Source: JBBKWX01 sp037969175 (lineage in GTDB: Bacteria > Bacteroidota > Bacteroidia > AKYH767-A > JBBKVM01). Taken from it: 18,330 bases of DNA. Position 1 is the first letter of the stretch. Each line of letters opens with the position of its first letter. The notes beneath the pieces were generated by a model. It searched no databases. It was given only the letters and a program-made list of their open reading frames with translations, and had not been told where the DNA came from. Location: the NCBI GenBank assembly GCA_037969175.1, contig JBBKWX010000146.1:1-18330 (forward strand). Direction: 5' to 3'. Made by a program: the position numbers and the translations under genes. Below are positions 1-8,208 of the stretch, piece by piece.

Positions 1-592
1 TTGTAGGTGATTGAGAAACAGAATTCACACGAACTCCTTTTGATTTCCCATAATTATATCCGTAAGATCTTACTATTGATTCGAGCAATGCTTTAGCATC
101 CGCCATATCGTTATAATCCGGGAATACACGTTGTGCCGCAATGTAACTTAAAGCAACCACTGATCCACCTTTTGCAATTGCATCAAGTTTCATTGCAGTT
201 TGCAATACACGATGCAAAGACATGGCTGATATATCCAGGGTTTTATGGAAATAATCATAATCAAGATCAGTATAAGGTTTCCCTTTTCTCACATTAGGTG
301 ACATTCCAACAGAATGTAAAACGAAGTCTACAGGTCCGCCTAAAATCTCAACGCTTTTAGTAAAAAGATTTTCAAGATCAACCATATTGGTAACATCAGC
401 TCCAATTACTGTCGCATTACACTTTTCAGCAAGATTATTAATGGTACCCATTCTCAAAGCAACAGGCGCATTGGTCAATGTAAAAATTGCACCTTCGGCA
501 TGGGCCAATTCAGCTACTTTCCATGCAATTGAATTTTCATCCAATGCTCCAAAAATGATCCCTTTTTTACCTTTTAACAAATTATAAGACAT
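1..592 (-). CDS. fabI: Enoyl-[acyl-carrier-protein] reductase (NADH), FabI; 3' end beyond the window
   Basis: FabI catalyses the last reduction of each fatty acid elongation cycle, turning trans-2-enoyl-ACP into acyl-ACP with NAD(P)H in the cytoplasm. The visible 197 residues begin MSYNLLKGKKGIIFG and hold a short-chain-dehydrogenase Rossmann fold of the divergent FabI type. The catalytic spacing is intact: Tyr150, Tyr160 and Lys167 (Y-x9-Y-x6-K), matching E. coli Tyr146/Tyr156/Lys163. The last visible residues, VNSVSQSPT, lead into the substrate loop; the missing C-terminal part (about 70 residues by family length) lies left of base 1. The ATG at 592-590 is chosen because it gives the usual FabI N-terminus and sits about 20 bases below a good Bacteroidota promoter. 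The gene is divergent from mrpA. Identification is firm from sequence; substrate and cofactor details are family knowledge. Confidence 0.96.
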   Translation of the reverse strand, partial: MSYNLLKGKKGIIFGALDENSIAWKVAELAHAEGAIFTLTNAPVALRMGTINNLAEKCNATVIGADVTNMVDLENLFTKSVEILGGPVDFVLHSVGMSPNVRKGKPYTDLDYDYFHKTLDISAMSLHRVLQTAMKLDAIAKGGSVVALSYIAAQRVFPDYNDMADAKALLESIVRSYGYNYGKSKGVRVNSVSQSPT

Positions 593-616
593 ATATCTTT
601 GGTTTATATTAGGGTT

Positions 617-646
617 CAAATGTACGCTTTTATACTATTTAGCCAA
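617..646 (-). promoter_or_regulatory. Probable fabI promoter (Bacteroidota TTG / TAnnTTTG type)
   Basis: On the minus strand, TTG (646-644) is followed after 19 bases by TACATTTG (624-617), a full match to the Bacteroidota -7 consensus TAnnTTTG with a normal spacer. Transcription would start near base 610 and give a leader of about 20 bases before the fabI ATG at 592. Position and match are seen directly; promoter activity is inferred. Confidence 0.6.
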
Positions 647-782
647 TTCTTGCAATTTAACAAAATGTTCAGAAACTTTATGAAACTGTCAGGGCTAATA
701 ATTTTATGTATATTAATGCTTTCTAAATGGCTTGCATATCAATTTAAAACTAACATTTATTTTATTCGGCTAAATAAGACTT

Positions 783-3092
783 GTGATCTGGCTATTTGTA
801 CTTTTAGGTTTAATTGTATCACCATTGGTTCCTTTGCTTTTCAAGTTAGGAGGGAATAAAACAGGCTATTTTATTGCTTTGATTCCATTGGCTGTTTTTG
901 TTTATTTTTTCAGCCTAATACCTGTCATTTCTGCCGGAGAAATTATTACTGAAAAACATCATTGGATCCCTGCTTTTGGTATTGGATTGAATTTCCTGTT
1001 GGATGGGCTTTCTCTGCTATTTGCATTAATGATCTCAGGGATAGGAACATTGGTGTTTCTATATTCCGGATCCTATATGTATTCAGAGGAATACAAAGTC
1101 AGGTTCTTTTCCTTCCTTTTAATTTTCATGACAGCAATGCTGGGTGTTGTGTTATCTGATGATTTGATTGCACTTTTTCTTTTTTGGGAATTAACTTCAT
1201 TGACCTCTTTCTTTCTTATTGGATATAAGAGCAATAGTGAAAAATCACAATACGCGGCTTTACAAGCATTGCTTGTTACGGGTTTAGGGGGAATGTTTCT
1301 CTTTGGGGCATTTATATATATTGAATATTACACCGGCACATTTACTATTTCTGAGATTTTATCTACCGGATTTGATCTAAGAGGCAGTCATCTTTATCCA
1401 TGGTTGCTGGCTTTTTTGTTTCTCGGGGCATTTACAAAATCGGCACAGGTTCCGTTTCATTTCTGGTTACCCAATGCAATGGAAGCCCCTACTCCCGTAA
1501 GTGCGTACCTGCATTCTGCTACTATGGTCAAGGCAGGTGTCTATCTGGTAGCCAGATTCAATCCAATCTTGGGCGAGCATATTTATTGGAATAACACACT
1601 TTTGATCTTCGGAGCAACTACTATGATCATAGGCGCTTTTCTCTCCTTATATCAGGTTGATATGAAACGGATTCTGGCATATTCGACACTGAGTGCACTG
1701 GGTATATTGATGTTTACTTTGTCTTTTGGTAATGAGGGGATCATTGCTGCTGTATTGTTTCTTTTTATTCACTCATTATACAAAGGGTCTCTGTTTTTAC
1801 TTGCAGGAGCTGTTGATCATAGTGCCGGTAGCAGGAATATAACACAACTGGGAGGCTTAATGAAACCCTTGCCATTGCTTGGGATCATCGCTATGATGGG
1901 TGTACTTGCTCATGCCGGATTGCCACCCTTCCTTGCTTTTATTGGAAAAGAGGAATTATATAGCGCTGCTGTTTCAAGATCAGAAATCATGTACTTGTCT
2001 ATAGGACTGATCATTATGACCAAGATAATGCTGTTTGCTTCCGGATTTCAAGCCGGTTGGAAACCATTTTCTGGAAACAGGATCTTGTTACCTGAAGGCC
2101 AAGAGATCCATAAGCCATCCTGGTTTCTAATGATTCCTCCCTTACTTTTAGGTTCATTAGGACTACTTTTTGGAATTTTCCCGGGACTTATCGGTACATC
2201 TTTGATCGATCCGGCGGCTTCGGCCATTTCAGGAACTATTATGAAAAGTAGTCTTGGTTTATGGCATGGCTATTCATGGTTAATTCCCGCAACTTTGGTT
2301 ACTTATGGGCTGGGATATTTACTTTTTCGGGCAAAATTATATCTTCAAAAAGATTCAGCTTTTTTCAAACAGGCAGAACGAGCTTTCTCGTCCTGGATCT
2401 ATGATCTAAAGTTAAAAGCGTTTGATCTGGCTTCATATAAGATCACAAAGTTATTACAGAATGGATATTTGAGATTTTATTTGATCACCATATTGTTGGT
2501 GATGATATTAGGACTAGGATCTACTATGATCTTAAAGGGACCTTTTGAGAGTGTAAGAATGAACTTCGAAGGAGCTCGTTTTTACGAATTCATAGTGGCA
2601 GGTTTGATCGGAATAGGAACTTTGGGTGCTATCCTGGCTACTGCCCGTTTATCTGCTGTGGCTGCTCTTGGGGTTGTGGGTTTTGGAGTTTCACTTTTGT
2701 TTATTTTATTCGGTGCACCTGATATTGCACTCACACAATTTACAATAGATACCTTATCCGTTTTGTTATTTGTACTTGTTCTTTACAGACTTCCCCGGTT
2801 TTTTAATTTTTCATCTAAAGCAGTACATATCCGAGATATAATTATCTCGATCGTGAGTGGAGCTATGATCACTTTACTGATCCTTTTTGTCTTAAATGAA
2901 ACCAAGCAGAGTAAGGTATCCCAATATTATGCAAGCAACAGTTATATTCTTGCTAAGGGCAAGAACGTGGTGAATGTTATTCTGGTTGATTTCAGAGGCG
3001 CTGACACTTTGGTTGAGATCACTGTTTTGGCAATTGCCGCAATTGGCGTTTATTCTTTGTTAAAATTAAAAAGTAAGGAGGATGAACTATGA
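783..3092 (+). CDS. mrpA: Na+/H+ antiporter subunit A (MrpA/MnhA), with C-terminal MbhD/MbhE-like region
   Basis: Largest subunit of the Mrp antiporter, a multi-subunit inner-membrane complex that exchanges cytoplasmic Na+ (or K+) for protons and is related to complex I. This 769-residue protein has the usual full MrpA length. Residues 1 to about 500 are a NuoL-like proton-channel domain with Glu136 in FWELTSL, Lys219 in FTKSAQVPFHFWLP, and His243 and Lys250 in the following YLHSATMVKAG segment. A lateral-helix-like stretch follows, then a DUF4040/MbhD-like region (about 605-672, with GAPDIALTQ and Asp647) and an MbhE-like end (about 690-765, VDFRGADTLVE). The frame is closed by a TAA at 771-773, so GTG at 783 is the first usual start; no clear ribosome binding site precedes it. 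Its stop overlaps the mrpB start by ATGA. It heads a complete seven-gene operon. No convincing promoter was found upstream. Confidence 0.96.
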   Translation: MIWLFVLLGLIVSPLVPLLFKLGGNKTGYFIALIPLAVFVYFFSLIPVISAGEIITEKHHWIPAFGIGLNFLLDGLSLLFALMISGIGTLVFLYSGSYMYSEEYKVRFFSFLLIFMTAMLGVVLSDDLIALFLFWELTSLTSFFLIGYKSNSEKSQYAALQALLVTGLGGMFLFGAFIYIEYYTGTFTISEILSTGFDLRGSHLYPWLLAFLFLGAFTKSAQVPFHFWLPNAMEAPTPVSAYLHSATMVKAGVYLVARFNPILGEHIYWNNTLLIFGATTMIIGAFLSLYQVDMKRILAYSTLSALGILMFTLSFGNEGIIAAVLFLFIHSLYKGSLFLLAGAVDHSAGSRNITQLGGLMKPLPLLGIIAMMGVLAHAGLPPFLAFIGKEELYSAAVSRSEIMYLSIGLIIMTKIMLFASGFQAGWKPFSGNRILLPEGQEIHKPSWFLMIPPLLLGSLGLLFGIFPGLIGTSLIDPAASAISGTIMKSSLGLWHGYSWLIPATLVTYGLGYLLFRAKLYLQKDSAFFKQAERAFSSWIYDLKLKAFDLASYKITKLLQNGYLRFYLITILLVMILGLGSTMILKGPFESVRMNFEGARFYEFIVAGLIGIGTLGAILATARLSAVAALGVVGFGVSLLFILFGAPDIALTQFTIDTLSVLLFVLVLYRLPRFFNFSSKAVHIRDIIISIVSGAMITLLILFVLNETKQSKVSQYYASNSYILAKGKNVVNVILVDFRGADTLVEITVLAIAAIGVYSLLKLKSKEDEL
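3074..3081 (+). promoter_or_regulatory. Shine-Dalgarno-like site ahead of mrpB
   Basis: The sequence TAAGGAGG lies 7 bases before the mrpB ATG, inside the last codons of mrpA. This is a near-perfect match to the 16S anti-Shine-Dalgarno sequence, unusual here because most starts in the window lack one. It may aid re-initiation at the ATGA overlap. Partly constrained by the MrpA coding sequence, so it could be coincidental. Confidence 0.45.
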
Positions 3093-3496
3093 AATCAATT
3101 GTATTGCAAACAACTTCAAAGCTTTTACTTCCATTATTGTTACTCTTCTCATTCTTCTTGCTTGTGAGAGGGCATAATGAACCGGGTGGAGGATTTGTAG
3201 GAGGCTTAGTTGCATCAGCAGCCTTCTCCCTTTATGCTATTGCGTTTGGAATGAGAAAGGCGCGGCATACCTTGGGTATTCCTCCGGGTATTTTAATTGG
3301 AAGTGGATTACTTACAAGTCTGATTGCTGGAGTACTCCCGCTTTTTTTTGGAGAGCCGTTCTTAACAGCAATGTGGAGCATTATTGAGATTCCTGTAATT
3401 GGAAAACTGAGTACCCCCCTCCTATTTGATATTGGTGTTTATCAGGTTGTATTGGGAGTAACACTTGTCATCATTTTAACATTGGGAGACGAATAG
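3089..3496 (+). CDS. mrpB: Na+/H+ antiporter subunit B (MrpB/MnhB)
   Basis: Small membrane subunit of the Mrp complex, 135 residues, with about four predicted transmembrane helices. It carries the MnhB-family signature NEPGGGFVGGLVASAA at about residues 30-45, in the loop after the first helix. The ATG overlaps the mrpA stop in an ATGA, and a strong GGAGG motif lies 7 bases upstream. The stop TAG (3494-3496) directly abuts the mrpC ATG. Assignment rests on the signature, length and fixed position in the operon. In the family, MrpB packs beside the MrpA C-terminal region; nothing in the sequence is unusual. Confidence 0.95.
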   Translation: MKSIVLQTTSKLLLPLLLLFSFFLLVRGHNEPGGGFVGGLVASAAFSLYAIAFGMRKARHTLGIPPGILIGSGLLTSLIAGVLPLFFGEPFLTAMWSIIEIPVIGKLSTPLLFDIGVYQVVLGVTLVIILTLGDE

Positions 3497-3847
3497 ATGG
3501 AAGTATTAATGGCAATATTGATCGGAGGTTTATATGCAGGTGGACTGTATATGATGCTTAGGAGAAGCATGGTAAAGATGTTAATTGGATTGTTGATACT
3601 TAGCAGTGCTGCTAATTTATTGATATTTGTTATCAATGGACTTGAAAGAGGGCGTCCTCCTATTATTGACGAACATGCTATGGCGCTGAGTGGGCAATAT
3701 GCTGATCCATTACCTCAGGCCTTGATCTTAACAGCAATTGTAATCAGTTTTGGTGTTCAAGCATTTGCTATTATTCTGATCAAGAAAGTATATCAAAAAA
3801 CCGGAACGGATGATCTGGATCAATTAAGATCTACAGACACTTTTTAA
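3497..3847 (+). CDS. mrpC: Na+/H+ antiporter subunit C (MrpC/MnhC, NuoK-like)
   Basis: A 116-residue, three-helix membrane protein homologous to complex I subunit NuoK. The typical segment GLLILSSAANLLIF lies at about residues 31-44, followed by a loop rich in proline and charge (RGRPPI), then the third helix with LTAIVISFGVQAFAI. The ATG starts at the base after the mrpB stop and the stop is 2 bases from the mrpD ATG, so translation is probably coupled. In the family MrpC helps build the proton path between the large antiporter-like subunits A and D. Length and spacing are ordinary. Confidence 0.95.
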   Translation: MEVLMAILIGGLYAGGLYMMLRRSMVKMLIGLLILSSAANLLIFVINGLERGRPPIIDEHAMALSGQYADPLPQALILTAIVISFGVQAFAIILIKKVYQKTGTDDLDQLRSTDTF

Positions 3848-3849
3848 AT

Positions 3850-5382
3850 ATGAATTTTTCAGAAAACCATAACCTGATAATCGTACTTCCTTTGTTGGTC
3901 CCAATGCTGACTGGGATTATCTGTCTCCTTTTTTGGTGGAGACAAAAATTTCAGAAGGGAATTCATTTGGTCGGTGGAGTTTTAACATTGATCGCCAGTT
4001 TAATTCTTTTCTATAATGTTTGGGAAAACGGAATGATCGTTAGTACTATCGGGTCGTGGCCTGTACCATTCGGGATAGTATATGCTGCTGATCTACTTAG
4101 TGCTACACTTGTTCTTTTAACCGGGATCGTTGGGTTTTGTGTTGGGATATATGCTTTGGTTGATATTGATAACGAACGCAAAAAGTTTGGATTTTTCATT
4201 CTTTACCATTTTTTGATCTTCGGAGTGAATGGCGCATTTCTTACAGGTGATATTTTTAATCTGTATGTCTGGTTTGAGGTAATGCTCATCTCATCATTTG
4301 TATTGTTGGCATTGGGTAGTGAGAAAGCTCAGCTTGAAGGTGCCATTAAATATGTAACCATTAATCTTGTGAGTAGTGTGCTTTTCCTTACAGCTGTCGG
4401 TATGTTATATGGAATGGCCGGGAGCCTTAATATGGCTGATCTGGCGCTCATCGTTCCACTGCTGGAACATCAGGGGCTCGTCACATTGATCGGTATTCTA
4501 TTCATTATATCCTTTGGAATTAAAGCAGCATTATTTCCATTATTCTTTTGGTTGCCTGCCTCCTATCATACGCCTCCATCATCAGTAAGCGCAATATTTG
4601 CCGGATTGCTGACAAAAGTTGGCGTATATGCATTGCTCCGAACATTTAGCATGATCTTTATTTTCGATCAGGATTATACGCATGAAATATTGATAGTACT
4701 GGCCGGTGCAACGATGCTTGCCGGCATCATGGGTGCTTTTACCCAACCCGATCTCAGGCGATTGTTTGCCTTTCTGGTGGTGAGTCACATTGGATATTTG
4801 GTGATGGGAATAGGACTTATGACCAGTCTGGCATTGACAGGCGCTTTCTTTTATTTAATTCATGATATTCTGATTAAAACAAATATGTTTATGTTGAGTG
4901 GAATGGTGAGGAGAATGGGTGGTTCGAATTTGATGTCGCAAGTTGGTGGTTTATATAAAGCCAGACCCTATTTCGCATTGTTGTTTGGAGTGATCATATT
5001 GAGTCTTGCCGGAATTCCTCCTTTGAGCGGGTTTTGGGGTAAACTGATACTTATTAAAGCGGCGCTTGATGAGGGTGCATTCGGTATAGCTGCTGTAGCT
5101 TTGATCACCGGTTTTCTCACACTGTATGTTGTGATGAAGGTATGGATCGATCTATTTTGGAAAAGCCAGCCTGTAGATGAATTATTCAAAGCGCCTGATG
5201 AATATACGCTGCTTCCAATGGCCTCTAAAATGGCACTTGTAACTCCAGTCATAATATTAACTTTATTATCATTAGGGATAGGATTTGGAGCTGAACATGT
5301 TCTTGCACTTTCTGAAAGAATAGCTTCACAAATAATCGATCCAATGTATTATATTGAACATGTGAATGGTCTTAGTAAATGA
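3850..5382 (+). CDS. mrpD: Na+/H+ antiporter subunit D (MrpD/MnhD, NuoN/NuoM-like)
   Basis: Second antiporter-like subunit of the Mrp complex, 510 residues with about 14 predicted membrane helices. The key proton-path residues of the family are visible: Glu143 in YVWFEVMLISSF, Lys225 in SFGIKAALFPLFFWLP, and Lys256 in FAGLLTKVGVY after the TPPSSVSA loop. The later PDLRRLFAF segment and the helix containing IKTNMFML also match the family. It begins 2 bases after mrpC and overlaps mrpE by ATGA. It is distinguished from NuoN by operon position rather than by a single residue. No truncation or missing key residue. Confidence 0.95.
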   Translation: MNFSENHNLIIVLPLLVPMLTGIICLLFWWRQKFQKGIHLVGGVLTLIASLILFYNVWENGMIVSTIGSWPVPFGIVYAADLLSATLVLLTGIVGFCVGIYALVDIDNERKKFGFFILYHFLIFGVNGAFLTGDIFNLYVWFEVMLISSFVLLALGSEKAQLEGAIKYVTINLVSSVLFLTAVGMLYGMAGSLNMADLALIVPLLEHQGLVTLIGILFIISFGIKAALFPLFFWLPASYHTPPSSVSAIFAGLLTKVGVYALLRTFSMIFIFDQDYTHEILIVLAGATMLAGIMGAFTQPDLRRLFAFLVVSHIGYLVMGIGLMTSLALTGAFFYLIHDILIKTNMFMLSGMVRRMGGSNLMSQVGGLYKARPYFALLFGVIILSLAGIPPLSGFWGKLILIKAALDEGAFGIAAVALITGFLTLYVVMKVWIDLFWKSQPVDELFKAPDEYTLLPMASKMALVTPVIILTLLSLGIGFGAEHVLALSERIASQIIDPMYYIEHVNGLSK

Positions 5383-5852
5383 AAGCTTTTTCTCTCAATA
5401 TCATCCTCACATTTGTTTGGGTCTCACTGACCGGAGTATTTGATATCACGAACTTTCTCATCGGTTTTGGGATAAACTATATGGTGATTTGGCTAAGTAC
5501 AGGACTTGACGATACCACCGGATATTTTAAGAAGATCCCTTTGATACTTAATTTCGGTTTTTACTTCATGTGGGAAATTATCAAAGCTAACTACCAATTA
5601 ACCTATGATATCTTAACTCCTACTCATAAAATGAATCCTGCGATCATTGGGATACCTATGGATGCTAAATCAGATATAGAGATCGCATTGTTAGCAAACC
5701 TGATCACACTTACACCCGGAACTTTAACAATAGATGTAAGTACTGATAAGAAAACCATTTATGTACATACAATGTATCTTAAAGATAAACAGAGCTTTAT
5801 AGATGAAATTAAATTGGGTTTAGAACAGAAAATACTTCAAATTGTAAGATGA
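5379..5852 (+). CDS. mrpE: Na+/H+ antiporter subunit E (MrpE/MnhE)
   Basis: A 157-residue subunit with two or three N-terminal membrane helices (about residues 5-40 and 50-70) and a soluble cytoplasmic end. The family hallmark LLANLITLTPGTLTIDV is present at about residues 104-120, followed by a short beta-rich region (KKTIYVHTMYL). The ATG overlaps the mrpD stop and its own stop overlaps the mrpF ATG, both as ATGA. MrpE has no complex I homologue and is diagnostic of true Mrp operons. Length and motif are normal. Confidence 0.95.
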   Translation: MKAFSLNIILTFVWVSLTGVFDITNFLIGFGINYMVIWLSTGLDDTTGYFKKIPLILNFGFYFMWEIIKANYQLTYDILTPTHKMNPAIIGIPMDAKSDIEIALLANLITLTPGTLTIDVSTDKKTIYVHTMYLKDKQSFIDEIKLGLEQKILQIVR

Positions 5853-6124
5853 TAGATTTAGATTTTTGGATCAGTTTTTTGATAATGCCGATACTTGGAA
5901 TATCAGTTATTTTGGTTTTTATGCGATTTTTGATCGGGCCAAGTATTTCTGACAGGGTGGTCAGTCTGGATCTTTTAGTGACAGTTGGAATTGGACTTAT
6001 AATAACCTATTGTATACTGGTAAAGGAAACAGTTTTTATAGATTTTGCATTGATATTGGCCTTGCTGGGCTTTCTAAGCACTGTGGCATTTGCATATTAT
6101 ATTGAAAAAAAGGGAGAGAAATGA
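5849..6124 (+). CDS. mrpF: Na+/H+ antiporter subunit F (MrpF/MnhF)
   Basis: A 91-residue protein with three predicted membrane helices. The family core R-x-L-x-GPS-x-x-DRVVSLDLL is visible at residues 26-43, where the GPSISDRV loop joins helices one and two. The ATG overlaps the mrpE stop (ATGA), and the TGA overlaps the mrpG start. In the family MrpF lies with E and G in the part of the complex that has no counterpart in complex I and is implicated in Na+ transport. Assignment is firm from motif and order. Confidence 0.94.
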   Translation: MIDLDFWISFLIMPILGISVILVFMRFLIGPSISDRVVSLDLLVTVGIGLIITYCILVKETVFIDFALILALLGFLSTVAFAYYIEKKGEK

Positions 6125-6492
6125 TAGATCTTATTACACTATTTTTTCTGTTTTCAGGATCTCTCCTGATCCTGATAGCCGGCATAGGAATCCTTAGAAT
6201 GCCGGATGTATTTATGCGTGCGTCAGCTGTTACTAAAGCAGGCACAGTAGGTGTTGGATTAATCCTTACAGGATTTATTATTTATTATCTGGATTTTGAG
6301 TTGAGTGCCAGATCTTTGGCAATTGTGCTTTTTATTGCAATTACCAGCCCGGTTGGCGCACATATGATCGGCAGAGCGGCTTATATTATGGGTGATAAAC
6401 TTTGGGAAGCTACTGTCCGGGATGATTTGAAGGGTAAGTTTGATCCTGAAAAGCATGAAATTAAAAGCAATGAAAATGAGGATCAGAGCTAG
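6121..6492 (+). CDS. mrpG: Na+/H+ antiporter subunit G (MrpG/MnhG)
   Basis: Last Mrp subunit, 123 residues with three predicted helices and a charged cytoplasmic tail (about residues 95-123). The MnhG signature GILRMPDVFMRASAVTKAGT is visible near residues 22-41, followed by the helix containing ITSPVGAHMIGRAAY. A GGGAG motif at 6112-6116 precedes the ATG, which overlaps the mrpF stop. The TAG stop overlaps the last bases of the convergent recN gene by four. No terminator hairpin follows the operon. Confidence 0.95.
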   Translation: MIDLITLFFLFSGSLLILIAGIGILRMPDVFMRASAVTKAGTVGVGLILTGFIIYYLDFELSARSLAIVLFIAITSPVGAHMIGRAAYIMGDKLWEATVRDDLKGKFDPEKHEIKSNENEDQS

Positions 6493-8150
6493 CTCCGTAA
6501 CAATTCTTTCGCATTTTCAATTGCAACAGCACTAGGATTATCTCCTCCCAACATTTTAGCAATCTCTACAATTCGTTCTTCTTCTTTCAGTTTCTTGATT
6601 CTTGTCAATGTATTTTCACCTGATTGATCCTTATAAACAAAGAAATGCACATCACCACGTGTTGCAATTTGCGGCAAATGTGTAATGGAAATCACCTGAA
6701 TATCTTTTGCAAGAGCTTTGATCCGATCACCCATTTTGAGTGCAACTTCACCTGAAACTCCGGTGTCGATCTCATCAAAGATCAAGGTTGATAATTTATT
6801 ATTTTTTGCAATGATTCCTTTCAGACAAAGCATGAGTCTGCTTAATTCTCCTCCTGAAGCAACTTTAGAGATCTCTCTGGGAATCACTCCCTTATTAGCT
6901 GAAAATAAAAATTCAACTTTGTCTATACCATCCGGACCAAATGTATTATTTGGGGCATGAATCAAGTTTATTTTGATCTTAGAATTAGGCATACCAAGTT
7001 CATGTAGATCTGCTTCCAGGGAACCGGATATTTCGGGAATAACACCTTCTCTTTGTTTGCGGATTATTAGTCCAATTCTATCCAGATCAGAGATTAGTTC
7101 ATTGAGGCGAACTTCCAGTTTTGTAATTTGAGAATCAAGGTCGTCTGAAGCAAGTAGTTTATTAGAGATCACATTGCGCAAGTCAAGTAATTCTTCAATT
7201 GATTCAAGACGATGTTTTTGTTGTAAATGATAGATCCGATCCAGTTTTTCAGAAATTATTTCAAGCTGTCCGGGATCAGATTTAATTTCTGAGCCGGCAT
7301 CCTCAATCTCTGAAACCAGATCACGAAGTTCGATCAACATACTTTTCAAACGCTGCTCAATTTCTTGAAATCTGGGATGATAAGAAGAGATAGACGTAGC
7401 AGACTGTATAGCTTCACTTAACTTTGGACTTATTGAATATTGATCATCGTCAAGCAAATTTGAAATCCGAGCTAAATTTTCTGCTATTTTTTCAGCATTA
7501 TTCAACACATCTCTTTCCAGTTCCAAATTAGATTGAGAGACCTTATCCAATTTTGCTGCATCGAGCTCATCAAACTGAAATTGTAAATAATCCTTTTCTG
7601 AAACGGCTCTCGCTTGTTCATTTTTGAGGATCTGAAGTTCTTTTATAGTAAGAACATATTCATTGTAGAGTCTACGATAGTTGAGCAAACTGTCAGCATG
7701 ATCTGCCATGACATCAATAACACTCATTTGAAAAGAAGAGTCAGACAGCAATAAAGTTTCATGCTGAGAGTGGATATCGACCAAAACATTTCCGATCTCT
7801 TTCAATGCAGAAAGATTAACCGGAGTGTCATTGATAAATGCTCTGCTTTTTCCTTCAGGACTGATCTCCCTGCGAAGTAAAGTTATATCCTGATAATCCA
7901 GATCATACAATACGAAAAAAGGTTTAAGGTCATAATTTGTGATAAAGAATGATCCTTCAACAATACATTTACGTTTCTGGTCCAGAAGCGATTTTGTATC
8001 TGCTCTTTGCCCAAGTATAAGTGATAATGCTCCTAAAAGAATGGATTTCCCGGCACCGGTTTCCCCGGTGATGATAGACAAACCCGTATCAAATCGGATA
8101 TCCAATTCATCAATAAGTGCATAATTTTTTACGACCAGGCGTTGTAGCAT
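6489..8150 (-). CDS. recN: DNA repair protein RecN (SMC-like ATPase)
   Basis: RecN is a cytoplasmic SMC-like ATPase that acts at double-strand breaks during recombinational repair. This 553-residue protein has normal length. The N-terminal ATPase half carries Walker A GETGAGKS at residues 29-36. A central helical region (about 165-375) should form two coiled-coil arms. The C-terminal half carries the ABC signature ASGGELSRLML (431-441), Walker B LIFDEIDTGVSGEVA from 456, and the switch histidine in SITH (about 488-491). All ATPase elements are intact. The ATG at 8150 gives the conserved start MLQRLVVKNYALIDEL. It lies last in the bamD-to-recN cluster, 58 bases after DUF4835, and its stop overlaps that of mrpG. 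No LexA-type box was recognised upstream. Confidence 0.96.
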   Translation of the reverse strand: MLQRLVVKNYALIDELDIRFDTGLSIITGETGAGKSILLGALSLILGQRADTKSLLDQKRKCIVEGSFFITNYDLKPFFVLYDLDYQDITLLRREISPEGKSRAFINDTPVNLSALKEIGNVLVDIHSQHETLLLSDSSFQMSVIDVMADHADSLLNYRRLYNEYVLTIKELQILKNEQARAVSEKDYLQFQFDELDAAKLDKVSQSNLELERDVLNNAEKIAENLARISNLLDDDQYSISPKLSEAIQSATSISSYHPRFQEIEQRLKSMLIELRDLVSEIEDAGSEIKSDPGQLEIISEKLDRIYHLQQKHRLESIEELLDLRNVISNKLLASDDLDSQITKLEVRLNELISDLDRIGLIIRKQREGVIPEISGSLEADLHELGMPNSKIKINLIHAPNNTFGPDGIDKVEFLFSANKGVIPREISKVASGGELSRLMLCLKGIIAKNNKLSTLIFDEIDTGVSGEVALKMGDRIKALAKDIQVISITHLPQIATRGDVHFFVYKDQSGENTLTRIKKLKEEERIVEIAKMLGGDNPSAVAIENAKELLRS

Positions 8151-8208
8151 GATTTTGATAATTTCTCCGGAAAATCAGGTATAAAGTTAATTTAAAAGGC
8201 AGTCAATA

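Noticed and set aside
599..859. Plus-strand open frame of 86 codons upstream of and overlapping mrpA
   Set aside because: It covers the fabI promoter region, has low-complexity composition, overlaps the mrpA start in another frame and resembles no family I recognise.
8178..8206. E. coli-type promoter ahead of recN on the minus strand: TTGACT, 17 bases, TATACC
   Set aside because: Bacteroidota housekeeping sigma factors use TTG and TAnnTTTG instead; the nearest such box here (TAACTTTA) has a mismatch and a spacer of only 14 bases. Possibly real but not supportable.
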